A DNA stretch of 64,000 nt from Curtobacterium sp. MCSS17_015 (GTDB lineage: Bacteria > Actinomycetota > Actinomycetes > Actinomycetales > Microbacteriaceae), in the NCBI RefSeq assembly GCF_003234265.2, contig NZ_CP126256.1, positions 3,224,001 through 3,288,000 on the forward strand. The letters run 5' to 3'. Shown piece after piece: positions 9,234 through 17,148 of this stretch (position 1 is the stretch's first letter; the number at the start of each line of letters is the position of its first letter). The position numbers and the translations under genes are program-made. Below the pieces are notes generated by a model. The model did no database searches and was not told the origin of the DNA. It saw only the letters and a program-made list of their open reading frames with translations.

Positions 9234-9836
9234 ATGAGCGTTCGCATGGGCGTACTCGCACTGCTGGTGGCCGAGCCGGGCTACGGCTACCAGCTCCGGG
9301 GGGAGTTCGAGCACCGGACCGGGGGCAGCTGGCCACTGAACATCGGCCAGGTCTACACGACGCTCGACCGACTGGAGCGCGACGGCCTCGTGGCCCGCGG
9401 GGACGCCGACGACGACGGACACGTCGTCTACACGGCGACCGACGCGGGCCGCGAGGAAGTCGACCGCTGGTTCAGCGAACCGGTGCCGTCGAAGCGCGGG
9501 CGCGACGAACTCGCTATCAAGTTCGCCATCGCGGTCACCGTGCCGGGCGTGGACGTGCAGCGCCTCGTGCAGGTCCAGCGGACGTCCGCGGTCCGGGCAC
9601 TGCAGGACCTGACACGACTCAAGCGCACCACGGACCCGTCGACCGAGCTGGCGTGGTCGCTCGTGCTCGAGTCGATGGTGTTCCAGGCCGAGTCCGAGGT
9701 CCGCTGGCTCGACCACGTGGAGTCGAGCGTGGCGCGGTACCAGCCGGCACCCCGTGCAACGGTGGACCAGCCCGACGACGAGGACGCGTACGGCAGCGAG
9801 CCCACCGGCCGTCGCACCGGCGAGGCCGTCCGATGA
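9234..9836 (+). CDS. PadR-family transcriptional regulator
   Basis: Winged-helix regulator, 200 aa. The PadR signature is MGVLALLVAEPGYGYQL followed by LNIGQVYTTLDRLERDGLV (about residues 5-56). A C-terminal Vir_C/dimerisation helix region follows, with a disordered acidic tail. It is the first gene of a three-gene operon: its stop overlaps the ATPase start (ATGA) and the ATPase stop overlaps the permease start. The upstream palindrome indicates self-repression. It probably controls this pump in response to a membrane-active or peptide compound, as in LadR/BceAB-like systems (inference). Confidence 0.9.
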   Translation: MSVRMGVLALLVAEPGYGYQLRGEFEHRTGGSWPLNIGQVYTTLDRLERDGLVARGDADDDGHVVYTATDAGREEVDRWFSEPVPSKRGRDELAIKFAIAVTVPGVDVQRLVQVQRTSAVRALQDLTRLKRTTDPSTELAWSLVLESMVFQAESEVRWLDHVESSVARYQPAPRATVDQPDDEDAYGSEPTGRRTGEAVR

Positions 9837-10564
9837 CCTCGACCCCGCTGCTCGAACTCGACGCGGTCGCCGTGCAGTACGGCACCGGCGCGCAGGCCGT
9901 GACCGCCCTGGCCGGTGTCGACCTGACGATCCGCCCGGGCGAGATGGTCGCCGTGATGGGGACCTCCGGATCGGGCAAGTCGACCCTGCTGTCGGTGTCG
10001 GGCACGCTCCTGCCGCCGACGAGCGGTGAGGTCCGCATCGACGGCGAGTGGGTGTCGGACCGTCCGGCCCGGGAACTCGCGGCCCTGCGCCGACGGGTGC
10101 TCGGCTTCGTCTTCCAGGACTTCAACCTCATCCCCTCGCTGACCGCGGTCGAGAACGTGGCACTCCCGCTCGAACTCGACGGCTGGCGCACCGGCCGTGC
10201 CCGGAAGGCGGCGGAGCTCGCACTGGAGAGCGTCGAGCTCGGACACCGCCTCGACGCCTGGCCGGACGACCTCTCCGGCGGGCAGCGGCAGCGCGTCGCG
10301 ATCGCCCGCGGCGTCGTCGGTGACCGGAAGCTCGTCCTCGCCGACGAGCCGACCGGAGCCCTCGACTCGCAGACCGGCGAGGTCGTGTTGCGCATGCTCC
10401 GCCGACACGTCGACTCCGGGGCCGGCGCGCTGCTCGTCACCCACGACGCCCGGCACGCGGCCTGGGCGGACCGGATCGTGTTCCTCCGCGACGGCCGCAT
10501 CGTCGACGAGACCGCCTACGCCGGCGTGGAGCTGGCCCTGTCGGACGCGCAGGACCGGTCGTGA
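9833..10564 (+). CDS. ABC transporter ATP-binding protein (MacB/LolD type)
   Basis: Cytoplasmic ATPase, 243 aa. It has Walker A GTSGSGKST (about residues 42-50), Q-loop FVFQDFN, signature LSGGQRQRVAIARG, Walker B LVLADEPTGALDS and H-loop VTHD. The LolD-like DEPTGALDS form is typical of ATPases that work with FtsX-type permeases. The start ATG overlaps the PadR stop, and its own TGA overlaps the GTG of the permease gene, so the three are translationally coupled. Likely role: export of, or resistance to, an amphipathic or peptide compound. Confidence 0.93.
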   Translation: MTSTPLLELDAVAVQYGTGAQAVTALAGVDLTIRPGEMVAVMGTSGSGKSTLLSVSGTLLPPTSGEVRIDGEWVSDRPARELAALRRRVLGFVFQDFNLIPSLTAVENVALPLELDGWRTGRARKAAELALESVELGHRLDAWPDDLSGGQRQRVAIARGVVGDRKLVLADEPTGALDSQTGEVVLRMLRRHVDSGAGALLVTHDARHAAWADRIVFLRDGRIVDETAYAGVELALSDAQDRS

Positions 10565-13371
10565 GCGAGCGGCCCCGTCGGGACACACACCGTCCGACGA
10601 TCCGCAGCCGCTCCCCGTTCGCCGTCCGGCCCGCGCTCCTGCTGGCCCGGCGTCTCGCGTTCGCCCGGACCGGTCGCGCGGTGCTCGTCGCATCGCTCAT
10701 CGGGCTGCCGATCGCCGGGCTCGCGGCGGGCAGCGTGCTCATCGCGTCGACGACACAGAGCACCGAGGAACGTCTGAACGTCGAGCTCGGGCGGTCCGCC
10801 GCACTGCTCGAGTCGAACGGCCCCGACCTGATCGGGATGCGGCAGGACCCCGTCGACCGCTACACCGCCGAGACGCGGCGCGGCAGTCCGCTCCAGCGGT
10901 ACCAGGACGACCCCACCAGCACCGAGGCCGACGCCCCGGCCCCGCCGACAGCGGACCTGCTCGCCTCGGTCCCGGCGGGAGCCGCGTCCATCCCGGTGCG
11001 GGAGGGCTCCGCGGTCGTCGCCGGGCCGCAGGTCCCCGTGACCGTCACCGCGGTCGAGGGACAGACCTGGGCCGGCGCCCTCCAGGGGCACTGGGACCGG
11101 ATCGACGGCGCCGTCCCGCGCGACGCGGACGAGGTGCTCGTGTCACCGGCCACACTCGACCGCCTGCACGTCGCCGTCGGCGAGCCGCTCGAGCTCAAGG
11201 ACCCGGTGCAGCGGCAGGTCACGATCGTCGGTACCCTCCGCGACCTCGGCCAGCCGTCGTCCACCCTCGCCGTGTTCGGCCCGTGGGGGTCCCTCGGTCT
11301 CAGCGACGACGACGCCACCCAGGTGTTCCTCCCCGACCGCAGCGTCACCTGGCCCGAGATCCAGCGGTACAACGACCACGGCATCGTGGTCGAGTCGCGG
11401 GCCGTCGTGCTCGACCCGCCCTTCGCGAGCCGGAGCACCGGTGGTGGGTACGACCCGATCGTCAGTTACGGGTACGTCGGCCTCGCCGGGGCGTTCGCCC
11501 TGTTCGAGGTCGGCTTGCTCGCCGCGGCGGCGTTCCTGGTGAGCTCCCGCGCGGACACCCGGTCACACGCGGTGCTGGCGAGCGTCGGCGGCGACCGGCG
11601 CTTCCTCTTCGCGGTCGTGTCGTCCTCCGGTCTCGTGCTCGGGGCCGTCGGCGCGGTGTGCGGCACCGTGCTCGGCATCGGCGGCGGTGTCGCGGCCTTC
11701 CACCTGCTCGACTCGGGCGACCGTGCTCGGTACCCCGGGGTGCACCTGCCGTGGCTCGTGCTGCTCGCCGTCGTGGCGCTCGGGGTCCTGGCCGGATGGG
11801 CGGCCTCGCTCGTCGCCGCCAGGAGCGCGAGCCGCGTCGACGTCGACAGCGCCCTCCGTGGTGCGACCCGTCCCGCGCCCGTGTCCCGTCGTCGCCGGGC
11901 CGCGGCCGCCGGACCCGTGCTCACCGGACTCGGCATCCTGATGACGATGGCCTGCGGCGTCGGCGTGCTGATGCTCAACGACCGGCCGGTGCAGGACGAC
12001 CACCTCGCGCTCGTGGTCGGCGTCGGTGTCGCGGTCGGCCCCTGCCTGGCGCAGCTCGGCATCGTCCTCGCGGCCCGTCGGCTGCTCGCCGGGGTCGCCC
12101 GGATCGGGGAGCGGCTCGGTCTGCCCGCCCGGATCGCCGTCCGCGACGCCGTCCGCAACCCGGTCCGGACGGTCCCCGTGCTCGCGAGCGTGATGAGCGT
12201 CGTGTTCGTCTCGACCGTCGTGCTGACCTTCGCGGCCGCTGGACAGGCGCAGACCGAAGCACAGTACGAGTTCTCCACCGCGAAGGGCGTGGGCACCGCG
12301 TCGGTCACCGGCGAGGGGGTGGATGCCGCCCTCACCGCTCGGGCGCTCCGGGTCGTGCGCCAGGTCCTGCCCGACGCCGACGTCCGGCTGCTCGGCGAGG
12401 GCGTCGAGACCGGCTCCGACGACGTCCCGGTGACCCTGCCCGTCGACGAGCACCGGCCGGATTGCTCCCGCAGCAGCACCGGATCGTGCGACGACTGGCT
12501 GGCATCGCCGGACGCCTCGAGCCCGCACGTCCTCACCGGTGACGTCGACGACCTCGCCGTGCTCCTCGGTCACCGGCCGTCCCGGGCCGCACGCGCTGCG
12601 CTCGAGCGCGGTGACGCCGTCTCGATGCGGCCCGAGTACGTGCGGGACGGCGTCGCCCGGCTCGACACCCGTCCGCTCTCGCAGTTCACGGCGTACGGCG
12701 AGCAACCGTCGGCGCCGCCGGTCAGGTCGACGACCCTGCCGGCCGTGGTCGAGCACACCGACCAGCCCCTCCACCTCGGGCTGTTCCTCACCCCGCAGGG
12801 CGCCGAGCGGCACGGGGTCGCGACCGAGCGCTCCTTCCTGGTCGGGTCCTTCCCGGGCGGCCTGCCCGACGAGCAGGCGGACGCGCTCGCGGCGACCTGG
12901 CAGACGGCGGCAGGAGCGGACGCCGACCTCTGGTACCCGTGGTTCTCGGTGGAGACCGGACCCGAGGACCCGTTCCGTCCGATCGCCGTCGTCGTCACGC
13001 TCCTGGCCGGGATCGTCACGCTCGGCGCCACCACGGTGGCGATCGGGCTGGCCCGGGCCGACGGGCGGCGTGACGACGAGGTCCTCGACGCGGTGGGCGC
13101 CTCCCCCGGTGTCCGGCGCCTGGTCTCGACCTGGCAGGCGGCGGTGCTCACCCTGGTCGGCTCGCTGGTCGGTGTCGTGCTCGGGACGCTACCGCTGCGC
13201 GCCCTGACGCTTCGGTTCACGCCGACTCCGGACGGCGTCGTCCACATGCCGTTCGCCCTGGACCCGGTGTCGCTCGCGGTGCTCGGACTCGGGCTGCCGG
13301 TCCTCGTGACCGCGGGGGTCTGGGCGGTTGCCGGACGGCGACGCCGGGTGGCGGTCCGCCGGACCGCGTGA
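10561..13371 (+). CDS. ABC transporter FtsX-like permease
   Basis: Large membrane protein of 936 aa with two FtsX blocks. There is an N-terminal anchor at about residues 40-65, a first FtsX domain near residues 300-440 (with SVGGDRRFLFAVVSS), two further helices near 445-500, a second long extracytoplasmic region and a C-terminal FtsX domain near 800-930 (EVLDAVGASPGVRRLVSTWQ). It pairs with the preceding ATPase through a GTGA overlap. The long extracellular loops, as in BceB/MacB-like proteins, suggest mechanotransmission or substrate sensing rather than simple transport. Ends at a hairpin starting two bases after the stop. Confidence 0.92.
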   Translation: MSERPRRDTHRPTIRSRSPFAVRPALLLARRLAFARTGRAVLVASLIGLPIAGLAAGSVLIASTTQSTEERLNVELGRSAALLESNGPDLIGMRQDPVDRYTAETRRGSPLQRYQDDPTSTEADAPAPPTADLLASVPAGAASIPVREGSAVVAGPQVPVTVTAVEGQTWAGALQGHWDRIDGAVPRDADEVLVSPATLDRLHVAVGEPLELKDPVQRQVTIVGTLRDLGQPSSTLAVFGPWGSLGLSDDDATQVFLPDRSVTWPEIQRYNDHGIVVESRAVVLDPPFASRSTGGGYDPIVSYGYVGLAGAFALFEVGLLAAAAFLVSSRADTRSHAVLASVGGDRRFLFAVVSSSGLVLGAVGAVCGTVLGIGGGVAAFHLLDSGDRARYPGVHLPWLVLLAVVALGVLAGWAASLVAARSASRVDVDSALRGATRPAPVSRRRRAAAAGPVLTGLGILMTMACGVGVLMLNDRPVQDDHLALVVGVGVAVGPCLAQLGIVLAARRLLAGVARIGERLGLPARIAVRDAVRNPVRTVPVLASVMSVVFVSTVVLTFAAAGQAQTEAQYEFSTAKGVGTASVTGEGVDAALTARALRVVRQVLPDADVRLLGEGVETGSDDVPVTLPVDEHRPDCSRSSTGSCDDWLASPDASSPHVLTGDVDDLAVLLGHRPSRAARAALERGDAVSMRPEYVRDGVARLDTRPLSQFTAYGEQPSAPPVRSTTLPAVVEHTDQPLHLGLFLTPQGAERHGVATERSFLVGSFPGGLPDEQADALAATWQTAAGADADLWYPWFSVETGPEDPFRPIAVVVTLLAGIVTLGATTVAIGLARADGRRDDEVLDAVGASPGVRRLVSTWQAAVLTLVGSLVGVVLGTLPLRALTLRFTPTPDGVVHMPFALDPVSLAVLGLGLPVLVTAGVWAVAGRRRRVAVRRTA

Positions 13372-13372
13372 C

Positions 13373-13414
13373 GGACGGGAGGCTCGCTGCCGGCTGGCTG
13401 CGCGCCTCCCGTCC
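13373..13414. terminator. hairpin of the GGACGGGAGGC family
   Basis: GGACGGGAGGC and GCCTCCCGTCC arms are separated by a 20-base loop. It begins two bases after the permease stop codon and is the probable end of the PadR-ABC operon. Confidence 0.7.
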
Positions 13415-13449
13415 GGCGGTCACGCGGCCTGAGGCGAGCGCGTGGTCCG

Positions 13450-13734
13450 CTAGTCGGTGAGCCGGATGAGCAGGGGCAGGAAGAGCCCGGCCAGCCAGGA
13501 CAGGACCAGCACCGACGCGCCGACCGCGAGGACCCGTCGGCGTCGGCGCTGCCGCGGGGTCTCGTCGACGCCCCAGACGCCCGCGCGGACGAGGACGCGG
13601 TTGGCCTCACCGACCAGACGACGGACCTCCGGGTCCTCCATGTCGAGGCGGCCGGCCTCGGCGTGGTCGGCGATCGCGGTGGCTTCGTCCACCGTCAGCG
13701 CGGTGTCACCGGTCGGCCGGTCCCTGCGTCGCAT
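13450..13734 (-). CDS. small hypothetical membrane protein, 94 aa
   Basis: A soluble, acidic N-terminal ~60 residues (ALTVDEATAIADHAEAG; DPEVRRLVGEANRVLVRAG) is followed by a basic QRRRRRR stretch and one C-terminal transmembrane helix (VLAVGASVLVLSWLAGLFLPLLI), suggesting a tail-anchored protein facing the cytoplasm. No family was recognised. A TACCGT -10 element lies seven bases before the ATG at 13734, the leaderless arrangement, which supports this start. It is probably a single-gene unit. Confidence 0.7.
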   Translation of the reverse strand: MRRRDRPTGDTALTVDEATAIADHAEAGRLDMEDPEVRRLVGEANRVLVRAGVWGVDETPRQRRRRRVLAVGASVLVLSWLAGLFLPLLIRLTD

Positions 13735-13779
13735 GCGCACCACGGTAGCCCGCCGGTGGGGTCGTCGACACCCCGGAAC

Positions 13780-13815
13780 GGACACGGCACCACGCAGGTG
13801 CGCGGCGCCGTGTCC
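13780..13815. terminator. hairpin downstream of the SDR gene
   Basis: GGACACGGC (13780-13788) pairs with GCCGTGTCC (13807-13815) around an 18-base loop. It lies 29 bases past the stop codon of the minus-strand SDR gene, where a terminator is expected. Confidence 0.55.
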
Positions 13816-13843
13816 CTCGCGCGGTGTCGTGCACCGCGACCGG

Positions 13844-14509
13844 CTACTCGGGGAGCGGCTCCGCGTACGTGCGGAAGTCGCCGCGCTCGGTGTGGATCGC
13901 CCAGAGGTGCTCGGCGATCGCGGCACCGGAGTGGGCCTGTTCCCCGTCGTCGATCCCGAACGGGATGATGAGCTGGCCGACGTGGACCTGCTCGTCCCGC
14001 ACGGCGTCGTGGAGCAGCTGCGCGTAGGCGCTCTCGCCGGCGAAGGCGACCGACGTGCCGGTGACACGGGCGCCCGGACGGACCGCGCTCCCGCCGTTGA
14101 CGAACAGGATCGTGCCGTGGCCGATCGCGCGCATGCCGGGCAGGACCTGGCGGACGGCGTTCACCGAGCCGTAGACGGAGAACTCGATCGGGCCGACGAG
14201 GTCCTCGGCGGTCGTCTCGAGCACCGGCCGCATGTACTCCTTCGCGGGCAGCGGGCTGTACTGCAGGACCTCGATCGGGCCGAGCTGCTCGGTGGCCTGC
14301 TCGAGCGCGTGGCGGAGGGAGTCTCCGTCACGCACGTTCGCGGCGAACCCGGCGGCCTGGTGGCCCTGCTCGCGGAGCGCGGCGGCGAGTTCGTCCAGGC
14401 GGGCCTGGTTGCGGGAGATCAGTGCGACGGCGAAGCCCTCGCGGGCGAAACGCTCGGCGACGGCGAGCCCGAGGCCCTTGCCGGCGCCGACGATGGCGAT
14501 GGTGGTCAT
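13844..14509 (-). CDS. SDR-family oxidoreductase
   Basis: NAD(P)-dependent short-chain dehydrogenase-like protein, 221 aa. The nucleotide-binding motif is IVGAGKGLGLAVAERFA at the N-terminus, with SRNQARLDEL as the following cofactor-selecting loop. The catalytic Tyr-x-x-x-Lys is not in its usual place (the region reads AFAGESAYAQLLHDAV), so it may be an atypical or non-catalytic member. The ATG at 14509 follows GGAGGACCAC. It is in the same orientation as the MerR gene 59 bp upstream, possibly co-regulated. Confidence 0.85.
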   Translation of the reverse strand: MTTIAIVGAGKGLGLAVAERFAREGFAVALISRNQARLDELAAALREQGHQAAGFAANVRDGDSLRHALEQATEQLGPIEVLQYSPLPAKEYMRPVLETTAEDLVGPIEFSVYGSVNAVRQVLPGMRAIGHGTILFVNGGSAVRPGARVTGTSVAFAGESAYAQLLHDAVRDEQVHVGQLIIPFGIDDGEQAHSGAAIAEHLWAIHTERGDFRTYAEPLPE

Positions 14510-14568
14510 GTGGTCCTCCAGGGACTGGTGGTGGTCGGTCCACTGAACCAGGCGGCCGCGTGCGGCAG

Positions 14569-14970
14569 TCAGGTCCGGTCTGGTCCGCACGCGTCAGCGG
14601 ACACGAGGGCGTCGATGCGGGCGGGTCGTCGTCGGCCGGACAGGTAGTCGTCGAGCGTCTCCCGGCGTGCCCGGAGCCGCTCTTCCTGTCGGAGCAGGTC
14701 GTCCCGGACCTGCTCGACCCGGGCGAGGAGTTCCGCCGGCGGCGATCCTGCCCCGTCACCCGCGACGCAGGGCATGACGTCACGGAGGAGCCCCGACGAG
14801 AGCCCGGCCGCGAAGAGGTCCTGGATGAGCGCGACCATCTCGACCGCGTCCGGGTCGTAGTCCCGGTACCCGTTCGGGCGCCGTCTGCTCGTGATCAGCC
14901 CCTCGTGCTCGTAGTACCGCAGCGCCCGGGTGCTCACACCCGTCGCCTCGCTCAACTCGCCGATCCGCAC
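14569..14970 (-). CDS. MerR-family transcriptional regulator
   Basis: 133-aa regulator with the classic N-terminal winged HTH: MRIGELSEATGVSTRALRYYEHEGLI (residues 1-26) and the wing RRPNGYRDYDPDAVEMV. A coiled dimerisation helix follows (ELLARVEQVRDDLLRQEERLRARRETLDDYL). The C-terminus carries few cysteines and no metal-binding loop, so it resembles the MerR groups controlling SDR or detoxification genes. It starts at GTG 14970 and is divergent from an SDR gene whose promoter has a MerR-type long spacer. Confidence 0.9.
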   Translation of the reverse strand: MRIGELSEATGVSTRALRYYEHEGLITSRRRPNGYRDYDPDAVEMVALIQDLFAAGLSSGLLRDVMPCVAGDGAGSPPAELLARVEQVRDDLLRQEERLRARRETLDDYLSGRRRPARIDALVSADACGPDRT

Positions 14971-14988
14971 GACCCCGCCGCCCTCCGC

Positions 14989-15026
14989 TTGACCTTGACG
15001 CTGACGTCAATGTCTACCGTACCGAC
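14989..15026 (+). promoter_or_regulatory. MerR-type promoter of the SDR gene
   Basis: A TTGACC -35 (14989-14994) is separated by 20 bp from a TACCGT -10 (15015-15020), which lies six bases before the ATG at 15027. An inverted repeat TTGAC-N6-GTCAA (14995-15010) fills the spacer. Over-long spacers containing the operator are the hallmark of MerR-activated promoters, so the divergent MerR protein probably activates this gene. Confidence 0.6.
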
Positions 15027-15797
15027 ATGACCACAGCAGCACAGATGCACGACCGCACCGCCCTCGTCACCGGCGGCTCCACCGGGATCGGGGCCGCCGT
15101 CGCCGGCGCACTCGCGCACGCGGGGGCACACCTCGTCCTCGTCGCCCGGGACGCCACCCGGCTCGAGCAGAGCGCCGACGGCATCCGCGACCGCCACGGC
15201 GTCACCGTCACGACCATCGCGCTCGACTTGGCGGAGGACGGAGCCGTCGCCCGGCTGCTCGACCGCCTGACCGACGACGGGACCGAGGTCGAACTGCTCG
15301 TCGCCAGCGCCGGCGCGGCCTCGCGGGGCCTCGTCGTCGAGAGCGACCCCGCGGCCCTCCGCCGCATGGTCGACCTCAACGCCGGAGCACTCACGGAACT
15401 CACCACGGCGGTGGTGACCCGGATGGTCGAGCGCGGGCACGGCTCCGTCGTCACGATCGCGAGCACCGGCGGGTTCGCCCCGGCACCGGTCCTGGCGGCC
15501 TACGCGGCCTCGAAGGCGTACGTCCTGTCGTTCACACAGGCGCTCTGGGCGGAAACGCGACGCAGCGGCGTGCGGGTCGTCACCGTCAGCCCCGGGCCGA
15601 CCCGGACCCCGATGAACGCAGCCACCGGACGATGGGGTCGACGACCCGAGCAGGTCGCCGCGACCGTCCTCGCCGCGCTCGACGGGTCCGGACCGTCCGT
15701 CGTCGACGGGCGGGCGAACGCGCTCTTCTCGACCGTGCTGCGGCTGCTGCCGACCCGCGCCGTCACCGCGCTCGCCCTGCGGGTGCTGGCGCGGTAG
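15027..15797 (+). CDS. SDR-family NAD(P)-dependent oxidoreductase
   Basis: Classical short-chain dehydrogenase of 256 aa. It has the cofactor motif TGGSTGIGAAVA (about residues 14-25), ASAGA in place of NNAG, the catalytic Ser in VVTIASTGG and the catalytic Tyr/Lys in YAASK (about residues 157-161), followed by SPGPTRTPM. It resembles the DltE/YqjQ-type reductases. It is predicted to be MerR-activated and leaderless. The substrate is unknown, but MerR-SDR pairs often respond to electrophiles or aldehydes (inference). Confidence 0.9.
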   Translation: MTTAAQMHDRTALVTGGSTGIGAAVAGALAHAGAHLVLVARDATRLEQSADGIRDRHGVTVTTIALDLAEDGAVARLLDRLTDDGTEVELLVASAGAASRGLVVESDPAALRRMVDLNAGALTELTTAVVTRMVERGHGSVVTIASTGGFAPAPVLAAYAASKAYVLSFTQALWAETRRSGVRVVTVSPGPTRTPMNAATGRWGRRPEQVAATVLAALDGSGPSVVDGRANALFSTVLRLLPTRAVTALALRVLAR

Positions 15798-15817
15798 CGG
15801 GTGTCCGGGCGGCTGCC

Positions 15818-15891
15818 GGTCGCGCCTGCCGGGCGCGGTCGCGGCTGCCGGCTGCGGGTCGCGGTCGCGGGTGGCGGTCGCGGTCGCGGTC
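15818..15891. repeat. degenerate GGTCGCG short repeats
   Basis: Six copies of GGTCGCG or a close variant occur within 74 bases in the gap between the SDR gene and the sugar dehydrogenase gene. Spacing is irregular, with GCTGCCGG interludes. It is probably slippage-generated simple sequence in the 5' region of the lipoprotein gene; no terminator or operator can be assigned. Confidence 0.45.
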
Positions 15892-15953
15892 CACCCAGCG
15901 GTTGCGCACCTCCGCGGGGTGCAATCGACGGACACCGCACCGGGAGGCACACC

Positions 15954-17084
15954 ATGGCCAGGACACGTCGTACCGTCACGGCGACGAGCGTCACGCTCGT
16001 CGCCCTGGCCCTCACCGCCTGCACGGGTGCGGACCGACCCGACGCGGACCGGTCCGACCCGGACCGCGCGCCCCGGGCCTCCGCCCCGGTCGACCTGGCT
16101 GCCGGACAGTCGGCGCCGGACGGCGGGACGACGGACGTCGTCACCGGATTGGAGGCCCCCTGGTCCGTCGCGCGCACCGGCGATGGTCCCGACGCGCTCA
16201 TCAGTCTGCGCGACTCCGCCCAGGTGCTCGAACTGACGGCCGACGGCGAGCGCCGCACGGTCGGCACGGTCCCCGGCGTCCGGCACGGCGGCGAGGGCGG
16301 CCTGCTCGGACTCGCCCTGCACGAGGACGACCTGTTCGTGTACTCCACCGGCGAAGACGGCAACCGCATCGAGCGCTACGACCTCGCCGGATCGGCCGGT
16401 TCGTACACGCTCGGGGACGCTACGACGCTCATCGACGACCTGCCCGCGAACACGTTCCACGACGGCGGGCGGATCGCCTTCGGCCCGGACGGCATGCTCT
16501 ACGCCAGCGTCGGGGACGCCGGCGCGAGCGAGGACGCCCAGGACCGGGAATCGCTCGCGGGCAAGATCCTCCGCCTCACCCCGGACGGCGACGTGCCCGA
16601 CGACAACCCCTTCCCCGGCTCCCCCGTGTGGAGCCTCGGCCACCGGAACGTGCAGGGCCTCGGGTGGAGCGCGGACGGGACGATGTTCGCGTCCGAGTTC
16701 GGGCAGGACGCCCGCGACGAGCTCAACGTCATCGAGCCGGGGAGCAACTACGGCTGGCCGGAGGTCGAGGGCACCGGCGGCGAGGACCAGGGGTTCGTCG
16801 ACCCCGTCCAGCAGTGGTCGACCGACGACGCCAGTCCGAGCGGCCTCGCCGTCGTCGGGGACACCGTGTTCATCGCGAACCTGCAGGGCCAGGTGCTCCG
16901 CGGCGTCCCGGTCGACGACCCCGGCACCGCGCACGAGTACTTCGCCGGGGAGTACGGCCGGATCCGCACGGTGCTCGCCGGCCCGGACGGCACGCTCTGG
17001 TTCGTGACGAACAACACCGACGGCCGTGGGGACCCGCGCGACGGCGACGACCGGATCGTGCAGGTCCCGCTGACCACGGGTTGA
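15954..17084 (+). CDS. PQQ-dependent sugar (aldose) dehydrogenase-like lipoprotein
   Basis: Secreted lipoprotein of 376 aa. The signal peptide ends in the lipobox LTAC at about residues 19-22, so the protein is anchored to the outer face of the membrane. A six-bladed beta-propeller of the GSDH/soluble aldose dehydrogenase type follows, with motifs HDGGRIAFGPDGMLYASVGD, GHRNVQGLGW and NVIEPGSNYGWP. Family members oxidise sugars with PQQ, but no PQQ genes are in this window, so the cofactor would be made elsewhere or scavenged. The ATG at 15954 follows GGGAGGCACACC. Confidence 0.87.
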   Translation: MARTRRTVTATSVTLVALALTACTGADRPDADRSDPDRAPRASAPVDLAAGQSAPDGGTTDVVTGLEAPWSVARTGDGPDALISLRDSAQVLELTADGERRTVGTVPGVRHGGEGGLLGLALHEDDLFVYSTGEDGNRIERYDLAGSAGSYTLGDATTLIDDLPANTFHDGGRIAFGPDGMLYASVGDAGASEDAQDRESLAGKILRLTPDGDVPDDNPFPGSPVWSLGHRNVQGLGWSADGTMFASEFGQDARDELNVIEPGSNYGWPEVEGTGGEDQGFVDPVQQWSTDDASPSGLAVVGDTVFIANLQGQVLRGVPVDDPGTAHEYFAGEYGRIRTVLAGPDGTLWFVTNNTDGRGDPRDGDDRIVQVPLTTG

Positions 17085-17148
17085 CCGACCGAGAGCCGAC
17101 CGGGTGACCGGCCGGCCCCTCGTCACGTCGTCACGTCGTCACGTCGCG

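Noticed and set aside
15818..15891. GGTCGCG repeats as a CRISPR array
   Set aside because: Units are seven bases, irregular, without spacers or cas genes.
15954..17084. A PQQ biosynthesis cluster near the sugar dehydrogenase
   Set aside because: No pqq-like genes are present in the window; only the dehydrogenase can be supported.
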